From NCBI GenBank assembly GCA_014728975.1, contig WJKQ01000105.1, forward strand, positions 1 through 6,336: a DNA stretch of 6,336 bases. The letters are read 5' to 3'. Source of the DNA: Candidatus Peregrinibacteria bacterium (GTDB taxonomy: Bacteria > Patescibacteriota > Gracilibacteria > UBA1369 > LOWO2-01-FULL-3). Position numbers and translations under genes: made by a program. The number at the start of each line of letters is the position of its first letter. Within the stretch, counting starts at the first letter, position 1. Positions 1-4,856 of the stretch are shown here, piece by piece. A model generated the notes under the pieces. That model was not told the origin of the DNA. It made no database searches and saw only the letters and a program-made list of their open reading frames with translations.

Positions 1-2298
1 GCAAATATCCAGCCAATTGATCCTTATCAGCATATTTTACCAAATAATAAAATGAAAGGATATTATGCTTACGAAAAGAGATTAAACTGGTTTCCAATCA
101 AAACATTCAAGGTCATAGAAAATGATCCTTTAAATAATTTAACGAATGTATTTACAAAACTGACAGAAGACGAAACTGCAGTTATTCAAATCGTAATAAG
201 ACCAAAAAGTGACAGATGGACGAAAAAAGCCAGAGAACATGGAGAAGCCTTTTTTAAGGGAAAAAAGAAAACAGGAATAAAGATCCCGGTATTGGGTTCG
301 ATTTTTAACGTTTTTAAAGGGATTTTTCTTGGATACGAAAAAATGGAGGTACAGCCGAAAGATACTGGAGGTGGTTATGTCAGGATGCTTCAGGCAAAAG
401 AAGAAGTTGCAAAAAGAATGGGGGAAAAATCTTCACAAACGGGTTTTGACACGGTAATCAGATTACTTACTACGGCAAAAACGGAAAGACGCGCTTTGGA
501 TTTAAGCAACAATATAATAGTAAGTTTAAGCATTTATAAAGACGCCGGATCAAATTGGTTTCAGACAAAAAGATTGTTTATTATAGATTTTATTAACGAT
601 ATATGGTTCAGATTTAATTTTAAGCATCGGTTGCTGGACACAAGGTTTTTATTTCTTGGTGAAAAACAATCGATAATGGCTGAAGATGAGTTATCAAGCC
701 TGTACCATTTTCCATCGAGTAGGTTTAATTATTCACCTACAATAAGGTGGTTAAACTATAAAGTTCTTCCGGCGCCTGTTAATCTTCCTTCAGAAGGAAT
801 ACTTATTGGCAACAACATATATCGCGGGACAAAAAAAGAGGTCCGGTTCCAGAGATCTGACAGATCAAGACATCACTATATACTTGGAAAATCCGGTTCT
901 GGTAAATCAGCGTTACTGTCATTTATGTCGCGACAGGATGTAAGAAACGAGGAGGGGGTTTGTATTATCGATCCGCATGGTGATCTGATTGAGGATGTTT
1001 TGACATATATTCCAAAAGAAAGAGCCAAAGATGTAATCATTTTTGATCCATCGGATCAGGGAAGGCCTATGGGATTAAATATGCTTGATGCAAAAGATTC
1101 GGCTGAAATGGATCTGATTTCCACCCAGGCCACGGAAATATTCATAAAACTGTTTGGTGATGAAATTTTTGGACCGAGAATCCAGCATTATTTCAGAAAC
1201 GCCTGTTTAACATTGATGGAGGATGAAGAAGAAGGGGCGACACTGATTGACATTCCGAGAATTTTCACCGATGACGCCTTTCTCAAATACAAATTAAAAA
1301 AAGTTAAAAATCCTGTAGTAAAATCTTTTTGGGAACACGAATACGCGAATACCGGAGATCGAGAAAGACAGGAAATGATACCGTACTTCAGTTCAAAATT
1401 CGGACCATTCATCACAAATTCGATAATGAGAAACACGATTGGACAAAAAGAATCTTCATTTAATTTCAGAAAAGTTATGGATGAGGGAAAAATATTACTG
1501 GTAAAACTTTCCAAAGGTAAAATAGGTGATTTAAACACTCAGCTTCTGGGATTGGTCATGGTTTCAAGAATACAAATGGCGGCAATGAGCCGTGCAGATA
1601 TCCCCGAACCGGAACGCAGAGATTTCTTTATGTATGTGGACGAGTTTCAGAGTTTTGCCACGGACAGTTTTTGCGCGATACTGTCGGAAGCAAGAAAATA
1701 TCATTTGAACCTTATAATGGCGCACCAATACATAAAACAGCTTGTAACGACAAAATACGGCGTAACTTCAACAAAGATCAGAGATGCAGTATTTGGTAAC
1801 GTGGGAACTTTAAGTTCATTTAAAGTCGGTGCTGACGATGCAGAATATCTTGCAAAGGAATACGCTCCGCTTTTAACGGAACAGGATGTAATAGGAATTT
1901 CAAATTATAAAATGTATACAAAATTAAATATTGATAATTCAACATCCAGACCATTCTCGATTAATACAATCTGGGATACAACAGGTCAAAGTCACAAAGT
2001 TGCAAAGATAATTAAGGAATATTCACGTCTTAAACATGCAAGAAAGAAAAAGTTTGTGGAACAGGAAATAACAACCAGAATCGGTATAGACATGAGCGCG
2101 CCGCCTATAGATATTAGCAAAATTCCGGGCCAACCCGGAATGAAGAAACCTTCTCCCGGGAACATGGTCGCTCAGATGATGGGTGCTACAGGAAAACCTC
2201 CCAAGATCAAACCTGAGGATGTGGGAGAAGGCAAAAAAGAAAAGAAAAGGACAAAAATGAAGAAACAATCAAAATCCGGGAAAAAACCTTCAAAATAA
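1..2298 (+). CDS. VirD4/TraD/HerA-like conjugative-transfer ATPase, 5'-partial
   Basis: Predicted hexameric ring ATPase of the FtsK/HerA superfamily, of the type annotated as type IV secretion coupling protein or DUF87/TraM-recognition ATPase in CPR genomes; such proteins pump DNA or drive pilus/secretion machines at the inner membrane. The frame is open from base 1, so the ATG at 52 is probably internal and the true start lies upstream; 765 residues are visible. Counted from base 1, Walker A GKSGSGKS is at residues 296-303, a DPHGD motif at about 324-328, and Walker B (FMYVDE) ends at Asp547-Glu548, followed by an AHQY motif typical of the C-terminal part of the motor. The N-terminal half before the motor is a less conserved region. 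The C-terminus is a Pro/Lys-rich disordered tail. Codon use is AT-rich, matching murC and ftsB and unlike the next gene. No clear terminator follows the TAA. The fold is certain; conjugation versus other pilus/secretion use is inferred. Confidence 0.88.
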   Translation, partial: ANIQPIDPYQHILPNNKMKGYYAYEKRLNWFPIKTFKVIENDPLNNLTNVFTKLTEDETAVIQIVIRPKSDRWTKKAREHGEAFFKGKKKTGIKIPVLGSIFNVFKGIFLGYEKMEVQPKDTGGGYVRMLQAKEEVAKRMGEKSSQTGFDTVIRLLTTAKTERRALDLSNNIIVSLSIYKDAGSNWFQTKRLFIIDFINDIWFRFNFKHRLLDTRFLFLGEKQSIMAEDELSSLYHFPSSRFNYSPTIRWLNYKVLPAPVNLPSEGILIGNNIYRGTKKEVRFQRSDRSRHHYILGKSGSGKSALLSFMSRQDVRNEEGVCIIDPHGDLIEDVLTYIPKERAKDVIIFDPSDQGRPMGLNMLDAKDSAEMDLISTQATEIFIKLFGDEIFGPRIQHYFRNACLTLMEDEEEGATLIDIPRIFTDDAFLKYKLKKVKNPVVKSFWEHEYANTGDRERQEMIPYFSSKFGPFITNSIMRNTIGQKESSFNFRKVMDEGKILLVKLSKGKIGDLNTQLLGLVMVSRIQMAAMSRADIPEPERRDFFMYVDEFQSFATDSFCAILSEARKYHLNLIMAHQYIKQLVTTKYGVTSTKIRDAVFGNVGTLSSFKVGADDAEYLAKEYAPLLTEQDVIGISNYKMYTKLNIDNSTSRPFSINTIWDTTGQSHKVAKIIKEYSRLKHARKKKFVEQEITTRIGIDMSAPPIDISKIPGQPGMKKPSPGNMVAQMMGATGKPPKIKPEDVGEGKKEKKRTKMKKQSKSGKKPSK

Positions 2299-2323
2299 AG
2301 GCAGATTTTTAATTGAATTCGTG

Positions 2324-2352
2324 TTGACAAAAACAAATATCATGATAAACTT
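2324..2352 (+). promoter_or_regulatory. Candidate sigma-70 promoter (good -35, poor -10)
   Basis: A perfect TTGACA -35 box lies at 2324-2329. At the ideal 17-base spacing the -10 position holds AAACTT (2347-2352), which is poor; GATAAA (2344-2349) is better but only 14 bases away. It faces the structured leader and the secreted-protein gene. It also forms one arm of a short inverted repeat, so the box may partly reflect that structure. Confidence 0.35.
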
Positions 2353-2381
2353 TTACTCTTTTTGATATCAGGTCAAAAATG

Positions 2382-2400
2382 TACTTTAAAATCTAAAGTA
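2382..2400 (+). promoter_or_regulatory. Small hairpin that competes with the downstream long hairpin
   Basis: TACTTTA (2382-2388) and TAAAGTA (2394-2400) are perfect 7-bp complements around the loop AAATC. The 3' arm (bases 2396-2400) is also the outer end of the larger stem 2396-2484, so the two pairings cannot both form completely. This arrangement is compatible with a switch, but the shared segment is short. Confidence 0.4.
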
Positions 2401-2484
2401 GGGAGTGATCTGTCTCTAAACATAATGTGATGCCCGGGCTCATGCCCGAGAGCAAACATTTGGAGATAGATCCTCTCTCTACTT
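2396..2484 (+). ncRNA. Long imperfect hairpin RNA, leader element 1
   Basis: Hand folding gives an almost continuous stem. The outer helix pairs 2396-2405 with 2475-2484; after a 1x2 internal loop a 14-bp helix pairs 2407-2420 with 2459-2472. Past a 5-base bulge (CATAA) short helices TGT/ACA and TGC/GCA lead to a terminal CGGGC-TCAT-GCCCG hairpin (2435-2448). All non-Watson-Crick pairs in the main helices (2402-2478, 2412-2467, 2417-2462) are G-U on the plus strand and would be A-C mismatches on the other, so the structure appears selected as plus-strand RNA. It does not show the signal-recognition-particle GGAA loop or 6S, tmRNA or RNase P signatures that I would recognise. It may be part of the leader of the next gene or a free small RNA. 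Confidence 0.5.
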
Positions 2485-2506
2485 CTAATGGCAGTTGAAA
2501 ATATAA

Positions 2507-2573
2507 ATCGGCAGCTTATAAGGCTTAAAATTTTAATTTTGGAATGATTTTTTAGGTCTTATCAGCTGCCGAT
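2507..2573 (+). ncRNA. Long hairpin RNA, leader element 2
   Basis: Bases 2507-2530 pair with 2550-2573: ten perfect pairs (ATCGGCAGCT with AGCTGCCGAT), one T-C mismatch, then thirteen more pairs including two wobbles (2523-2557 and 2525-2555) that are G-U on the plus strand. The 19-base loop is U/A-rich. No T-run follows on the plus strand, so this is not an intrinsic terminator for the upstream ATPase gene. It sits about 85 bases before the secreted-protein start codon. Ends of a tiny mobile repeat are an alternative, but no second copy is in the window. Confidence 0.5.
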
Positions 2574-2627
2574 AAAAGGCAATAACATAAAACGGGCTTC
2601 ACATACATCACGAAACGAACACGAACA

Positions 2628-2650
2628 GGGGGCAAGACCCCCACAGGAGA
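2628..2650 (+). promoter_or_regulatory. G5/C5 hairpin beside a strong Shine-Dalgarno site
   Basis: AGGAGA (2645-2650) lies seven bases before the ATG at 2658 and decides that start. Directly upstream, GGGGG (2628-2632) and CCCCC (2638-2642) form a perfect hairpin around CAAGA ending two bases before the ribosome-binding site, where it could stack on or occlude the initiation region. Confidence 0.5.
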
Positions 2651-2657
2651 TCGAAAC

Positions 2658-3563
2658 ATGCTGTGCAAGAAGACCATGATTTTTTTGGTCACTTTGCTGT
2701 TCACCGTCGTCGCCATCCTGGCGTCGACCACTGCTCCCGCGTCAGCATTGACACGGGACGAGCTGACGGAAGAGCAGGGAGAGCTTCTCTCCCTCCTGTT
2801 CCTCGAGAAGGGCGAAAACATACCATCAGGGCGCCGTGCCCTGACGAAGATGCTTCTTCCCCTCCGCGAAGACGCGGGAGCGTCGGCCGATGACGTCAAG
2901 GAAGTGCTCCAGTACCTCCTCGGGTACACGGAGTACCTCTATCCGTCGACGGTCGACAACAAGGATATCGGTCCGGAGGTCGCGGCGAAGTTTTACTACG
3001 CCGACTTCAAGACCGAGTCACCCGAGGAGGCAGAGCTCATCTGGTCGAGGATCAATAACCTCGACCGGATCGTGCGCAACTCGAAATACGAGATGCACAT
3101 GAAGTACTACATCATAAAGTTCCGGGCCTGCCGCAAAGAGGAAAAGGAGAGAATCCAAAACCTCGATGCAACGGAAATGCAGGAGGAGCTCACGCCTGAA
3201 TTCCAGGAGCGCTTGCGGGGGTACCTCAGGAGCGCGCCCTGTGACAGGTGGAATTCGCTTTCCATCTGTGCGAAGCCTAAGAAACCCAAGCGGCGGAAGA
3301 AGAAGCCGAAGCGGCGTAAGAAGCCCAAGCGGCCCGTGGCGAAACCGGACTGCGGTCCGGACTGCCCCCCGCTCCGGGGGAAGGGCTCGGCCCGTTCCAC
3401 CTCCCGCTCGCGGCCGACTCGTCGAGCGGTTGCGACCGGGGAATCAACCCCCCCCTCGACGCCGCCCGCCGCGGCGAGCGGGACGACGGCCAGGCCGGCC
3501 TTGATCCCGCGACCCCCCGCGGGAAAGGATGGGATCAGGCGGCCCGCCCGTGGCCGCCATTAA
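2658..3563 (+). CDS. Secreted protein with basic KPKRRKK repeats, unknown family
   Basis: A 301-residue protein that I do not recognise. Residues 1-30 are a clear signal peptide: KK near the start, a hydrophobic core at about 8-21, and an APASA site with likely cleavage after Ala30. Residues 31 to about 195 are mostly helical and charged, with Tyr-rich stretches. Cysteines occur at 158, 195, 204, 232 and 236. Residues 209-222 are two exact copies of KPKRRKK plus a partial third, and residues 230-301 are a Pro/Arg/Ser/Thr low-complexity tail. The start is supported by AGGAGA seven bases upstream and by the signal peptide. Codons end in G or C throughout, in sharp contrast to the ATPase, ftsB and murC genes, which suggests acquisition from a GC-rich source. 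The gene lies behind the structured leader and ends in its own terminator. A frameshift in the last 200 bases is possible, because the tail is low complexity and includes a run of eight C. Confidence 0.72.
   Translation: MLCKKTMIFLVTLLFTVVAILASTTAPASALTRDELTEEQGELLSLLFLEKGENIPSGRRALTKMLLPLREDAGASADDVKEVLQYLLGYTEYLYPSTVDNKDIGPEVAAKFYYADFKTESPEEAELIWSRINNLDRIVRNSKYEMHMKYYIIKFRACRKEEKERIQNLDATEMQEELTPEFQERLRGYLRSAPCDRWNSLSICAKPKKPKRRKKKPKRRKKPKRPVAKPDCGPDCPPLRGKGSARSTSRSRPTRRAVATGESTPPSTPPAAASGTTARPALIPRPPAGKDGIRRPARGRH
3282..3323 (+). repeat. Tandem 21-base repeat encoding KPKRRKK twice
   Basis: Two adjacent 21-base units (3282-3302, 3303-3323) encode identical KPKRRKK heptapeptides with three synonymous differences; a shortened third unit (PKRP) follows. 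The block gives the secreted protein a dense positive patch of about 14 basic residues, as seen in segments that bind nucleic acid, polyanionic envelope polymers or acidic surfaces. Replication slippage is the likely origin. Confidence 0.8.
3345..3537 (+). repeat. Cluster of GC-rich inverted repeats inside the gene's 3' end
   Basis: Perfect inverted repeats follow one another: CCGGAC 3345-3350 with GTCCGG 3355-3360; CCCCCG 3366-3371 with CGGGGG 3375-3380; TGATCCC 3502-3508 with GGGATCA 3531-3537, the latter enclosing an alternative CCCGCG/CGCGGG hairpin (3506-3523). They overlap the low-complexity protein tail. Some such pairing is expected from very high GC content, so only the longer ones carry weight. 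Confidence 0.5.
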
Positions 3564-3570
3564 CTTCAAC

Positions 3571-3591
3571 TGCCTACATAAGTAGTAGGCG
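3571..3591 (+). promoter_or_regulatory. Short hairpin just after the stop codon
   Basis: GCCTAC (3572-3577) pairs perfectly with GTAGGC (3585-3590), plus a flanking U-G pair, around a 7-base loop. It begins eight bases after the TAA and directly precedes the terminator hairpin, where it may protect the 3' end of the mRNA. Confidence 0.5.
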
Positions 3592-3598
3592 AGGAATC

Positions 3599-3636
3599 GA
3601 GGCCTCCGCATTCGTGCGTTGAGGCCTCTTTCTTAT
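3599..3636 (+). terminator. Intrinsic terminator of the secreted-protein gene
   Basis: GAGGCCTC (3599-3606) continues into CGCA, a TTCG loop and TGCG, then a two-base bulge and the second GAGGCCTC (3621-3628), followed by TTTCTTAT. This is a 12-bp GC-rich stem with a U-rich tail on the plus strand, ending the message that starts upstream of 2658. Confidence 0.85.
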
Positions 3637-3652
3637 ATTTAAATTTTGGAAT

Positions 3653-3690
3653 AACAAAAAATAACCTTTAGAGAATTTTTAATAAAGGTT
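3653..3690 (-). terminator. Probable terminator of the lipoprotein gene
   Basis: AACCTTTA (3663-3670) and TAAAGGTT (3683-3690) form a perfect 8-bp hairpin. Read on the minus strand the stem is followed by ATTTTTTG (3655-3662), which fits an intrinsic terminator for the minus-strand gene. The stem is AT-rich and thus weaker than its plus-strand partner; the two lie back to back between the convergent genes. Confidence 0.6.
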
Positions 3691-3752
3691 CTTTGAAAGT
3701 GATCAAATGTACGATAATTAGAATTTAAGATTGAAAGATTATTCGGGATTGT

Positions 3753-3788
3753 GGGCGGCCGGATCTCATGAAGAGTTCCGGCACACCC
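3753..3788 (-). promoter_or_regulatory. Hairpin in the 3' untranslated region of the lipoprotein gene
   Basis: GCCGGA (3758-3763) pairs with TCCGGC (3777-3782); CTC/GAG extend the stem inside and GGG/CCC outside. It lies about 20 bases beyond the lipoprotein stop codon. No T-run follows directly, so it is more likely an mRNA 3'-end stabiliser or part of the GC-rich import than the terminator itself. Confidence 0.45.
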
Positions 3789-3807
3789 AGGGCGGGTACT
3801 ACTGTGG

Positions 3808-4413
3808 CTAGGGCGGGAAAAATCCGAGATCTTTGCAGGGGACCCTGCGCGGATCCCGGATCTCCGCGATCGAGCCGTCCGGCATGATGTCTGTCTCTAC
3901 GACGAGACAACACACCGGAGGGAGGGGCGTGGTCACCCACGACTGGGTGGGACGGTCATCCAGGAGCAAGACGAGCGATTCGTCCTTATCCTGGATCCCG
4001 ACGCCCAGTCGGTTACACTCTGTCTGGGCCGCCTGGACGTGCCAGTATGGCCCTCTCTCGTCTTGCAGCCTTTGGAGCTGGAGGAATACGGAGAAGGTGA
4101 TCGCCTTCGGCGGGGTGGGATCGAGCTTCTCGGCCACGGCTTCCTGGGAAGCCGCGGCCTTCTTGAGGTTTACGGCCTCCGCGCGCCGGAGACCGGCCTC
4201 GTCGGTCCGGGCCTTCTCGGCCCGGACACGAGCGAGGCGGTGGGCCTCGTGGGCCCGCGCCTCGCGTTCCCGCGCCTTCTCATAGGCCCGGTATTCGCGT
4301 TTCCTTTCTATCTCCGCCTTTTCCAGCGGAGTGAGCTCGGGCTTCGGCTTGGGGGCCGAAGCGCAGTTGATGACAAAAATGGCCAAGAAAAACAAACCGA
4401 ACAAGCTTTTCAT
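3808..4413 (-). CDS. Predicted lipoprotein with coiled coil and Cys-containing C-terminal domain
   Basis: A 201-residue protein of no family I recognise. Residues 1-16 are a short lipoprotein signal (MKS, then a Phe/Leu/Ile-rich core) ending in a VINC lipobox, so Cys17 would be lipidated and the protein tethered to the outer face of the membrane. A Pro/Lys linker leads into an Ala/Glu/Arg/Lys-rich helix at about 27-95, probably a coiled coil. Residues about 103-201 look globular, with Cys133, Cys168-Cys169 and Cys193, enough for two disulfides. The start is set by AAGGAG (4421-4426) seven bases upstream and by the signal sequence; an in-frame ATG at 4515 lies inside a hairpin and would bury the signal. 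Codon use is GC-rich like the converging secreted-protein gene and unlike the flanks. It sits behind a strong promoter and folded leader and ends in an AT-rich terminator. Asn just before the lipobox Cys is uncommon. Confidence 0.75.
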   Translation of the reverse strand: MKSLFGLFFLAIFVINCASAPKPKPELTPLEKAEIERKREYRAYEKAREREARAHEAHRLARVRAEKARTDEAGLRRAEAVNLKKAAASQEAVAEKLDPTPPKAITFSVFLQLQRLQDERGPYWHVQAAQTECNRLGVGIQDKDESLVLLLDDRPTQSWVTTPLPPVCCLVVETDIMPDGSIAEIRDPRRVPCKDLGFFPP

Positions 4414-4420
4414 CGGAGAT

Positions 4421-4426
4421 CTCCTT
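4421..4426 (-). promoter_or_regulatory. Shine-Dalgarno site deciding the lipoprotein start
   Basis: AAGGAG on the minus strand, seven bases before the ATG at 4413. Together with the following bases it reads AGGAGATC, the same string found before the converging secreted-protein gene; ftsB and murC lack any such site. Confidence 0.75.
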
Positions 4427-4437
4427 CCGAAGTCGAG

Positions 4438-4474
4438 AAAAACGTTAAGCCACACGCAATCTGCGCGCGGCCTA
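4438..4474 (-). terminator. Terminator-like hairpin inside the lipoprotein leader
   Basis: On the minus strand, 4474-4462 pairs with 4458-4446 in 13 pairs (core GCCGCGCGCA with TGCGTGTGGC, three G-U pairs) around a GAT triloop; three bases later comes GTTTTTCTC, with five T at 4442-4438. It lies only 24 bases before the lipoprotein start codon, too close for a separate promoter to fit. It would therefore act as an attenuator or as the end of a small RNA. Confidence 0.55.
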
Positions 4475-4485
4475 TATTCCCTAGA

Positions 4486-4540
4486 TCTCACCCAACTAGA
4501 ACAGCCAATAAGCATTATTTTCTATTCCAGTTGGGCGAGA
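4486..4540 (-). repeat. 55-base near-perfect inverted repeat in the leader
   Basis: Outer arms 4486-4504 and 4522-4540 pair over 19 positions with three wobbles and no mismatch in minus-strand RNA. After a symmetric 2x2 internal loop, AATAA (4507-4511) pairs with TTATT (4515-4519) around a triloop. The outer arms also contain ACCCAAC and GTTGGGC, which fit the R-box consensus of integron attC sites, but the expected unpaired spacer and extrahelical bases are absent and the repeat is shorter than usual attC sites. Confidence 0.7.
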
Positions 4541-4666
4541 GTTTTAGCAGTAGTAGCAAGCCAATATTTCTTTCCTTCTGGAGGCGATCCGTCTAAATAA
4601 GAGAATCAGCCTACTTTTAGAAGAAAAGAAAGTTAGCTTGCCACAAGGGCAAATAGTCAAGGATCG

Positions 4667-4692
4667 ATTTTTGGACGCAAAAATCCAAAAAT
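4667..4692 (-). promoter_or_regulatory. Perfect hairpin at the predicted 5' end of the leader RNA
   Basis: ATTTTTGGA (4667-4675) and TCCAAAAAT (4684-4692) are perfect 9-base complements around an 8-base loop. The predicted transcription start is three bases upstream on the minus strand, so the transcript would begin with this hairpin, a common way to stabilise 5' ends. Confidence 0.55.
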
Positions 4693-4700
4693 AGTTGGCT

Positions 4701-4730
4701 ATTCTAGCCTTAAAAAGCTCAATTTGTCAA
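4701..4730 (-). promoter_or_regulatory. Strong sigma-70-type promoter for the lipoprotein leader RNA
   Basis: On the minus strand TTGACA (4730-4725) is followed after 18 bases by TAGAAT (4706-4701), matching the -35 fully and the -10 in five of six positions. Start of transcription is expected near 4695. The promoter begins 18 bases beyond the 3' end of tRNA-Met, so the leader RNA and lipoprotein have their own promoter even if tRNA transcripts read through. Confidence 0.75.
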
Positions 4731-4748
4731 GTTGATTCAAAAATTTAC

Positions 4749-4825
4749 TGGTGGCAGGGGGGAGAATTGAACTCCCGACCTCCGGGTTATGAATCCGACG
4801 CTCTTACCTACTGAGCTACCCTGCC
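4749..4825 (-). tRNA. tRNA-Met(CAU), probably elongator, CCA encoded
   Basis: A complete 77-base cloverleaf: 7-bp acceptor stem GGCAGGG/CCCTGCC, D-stem GCTC/GAGC, anticodon CAT at 4791-4789 in loop TTCATAA, T-arm GGGAG-TTCAATT-CTCCC, then A73 and an encoded CCA. It has a paired G1-C72, so it is not the initiator. The body resembles firmicute elongator Met tRNAs more than tRNA-Ile2, but a lysidine-modified Ile(AUA) reader with the same anticodon cannot be excluded. The anticodon stem has an A31-C39 mismatch next to the loop. It lies 31 bases downstream of the initiator tRNA and is probably co-transcribed with it. Confidence 0.92.
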
Positions 4826-4856
4826 GAAACATATATTATGAAAATGTACAAAACCT

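Larger units (their letters stand above)
2299..2657 (+). other. 359-base non-coding leader region with nested inverted repeats
   Basis: No convincing protein gene lies here. It is AT-rich and packed with inverted repeats, all upstream of the GC-rich secreted-protein gene. In order: a TTGACA box (2324-2329) nested in a weak hairpin (ATATCA 2337-2342 with TGATAT 2363-2368, and TTGAC 2324-2328 with GTCAA 2372-2376); a 7-bp hairpin 2382-2400; a long hairpin 2396-2484; a second long hairpin 2507-2573; and a 5-bp G5/C5 hairpin 2628-2642 immediately before the ribosome-binding site. The most natural reading is a structured 5' leader, or a separate small RNA plus a short leader. Confidence 0.6.
4436..4695 (-). 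ncRNA. Candidate structured RNA of about 260 bases (leader or small RNA)
   Basis: The transcript predicted from the upstream promoter would start near 4695 and could end at the T-run near 4438. It folds by eye into a chain of hairpins. The stem 4567-4579 with 4619-4631 has 13 pairs and encloses a second stem 4583-4590 with 4603-4611; the hairpin 4486-4540 has 19 pairs plus an inner AATAA/TTATT stem; the final stem has 13 pairs. Wobble pairs throughout are G-U only in minus-strand RNA and would be A-C on the other strand, which favours a transcribed minus-strand RNA over a DNA palindrome. It matches no RNA class I recognise. It could be an attenuator or riboswitch-type leader of the lipoprotein gene, or an independent small RNA with occasional read-through. 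Confidence 0.5.
4414..4748 (-). other. 335-base non-coding leader region of the lipoprotein gene
   Basis: No protein gene is supported between the lipoprotein start and tRNA-Met. Read on the minus strand it contains, in order: a strong promoter, a 5' hairpin (4667-4692), a small TTGCC/GGCAA hairpin (4638-4652), a 13-bp stem with a branched loop (4567-4631), a 19-bp hairpin (4486-4540), a terminator-like hairpin with a T-run (4438-4474), and then the ribosome-binding site. Confidence 0.7.

Noticed and set aside
2430..2498. A 22-codon reading frame in the plus-strand leader (MPGLMPESK...) as a leader peptide
   Set aside because: There is no ribosome-binding site, the ATG is inside the hairpin, and the paired arms explain the sequence better.
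2509..2571. Long hairpin as the intrinsic terminator of the ATPase gene
   Set aside because: No T-run follows the stem on either strand and it lies more than 200 bases past the stop codon.
2324..2642. CRISPR array in the repeat-rich leader
   Set aside because: The repeats are inverted arms of single hairpins, not regularly spaced direct repeats, and no cas gene is present.
4414..4515. N-terminal extension of the lipoprotein from the ATG at 4515
   Set aside because: It lies inside a hairpin, has no ribosome-binding site and would place 34 residues before a clear lipoprotein signal, whereas the ATG at 4413 has AAGGAG seven bases upstream.
4486..4540. Possible integron attC site (ACCCAAC at 4490-4496 and GTTGGGC at 4530-4536 fit the R-box consensus)
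   Set aside because: The stem has no unpaired central spacer or extrahelical bases, it is shorter than known attC sites, no second site or integron integrase is visible, and a long stem can contain this degenerate 7-mer by chance.
4331..4600. Plus-strand open frames across the lipoprotein gene and its leader
   Set aside because: They are shadows of the minus-strand lipoprotein gene and its structured leader, with no start signals and low-complexity translations.
4591..4617. Minus-strand string GGCTGATTCT followed by GACGG, resembling the start of tmRNA
   Set aside because: No tRNA-like 3' half, no pairing acceptor end and no tag reading frame follow; a tmRNA of normal length would run into the lipoprotein gene.
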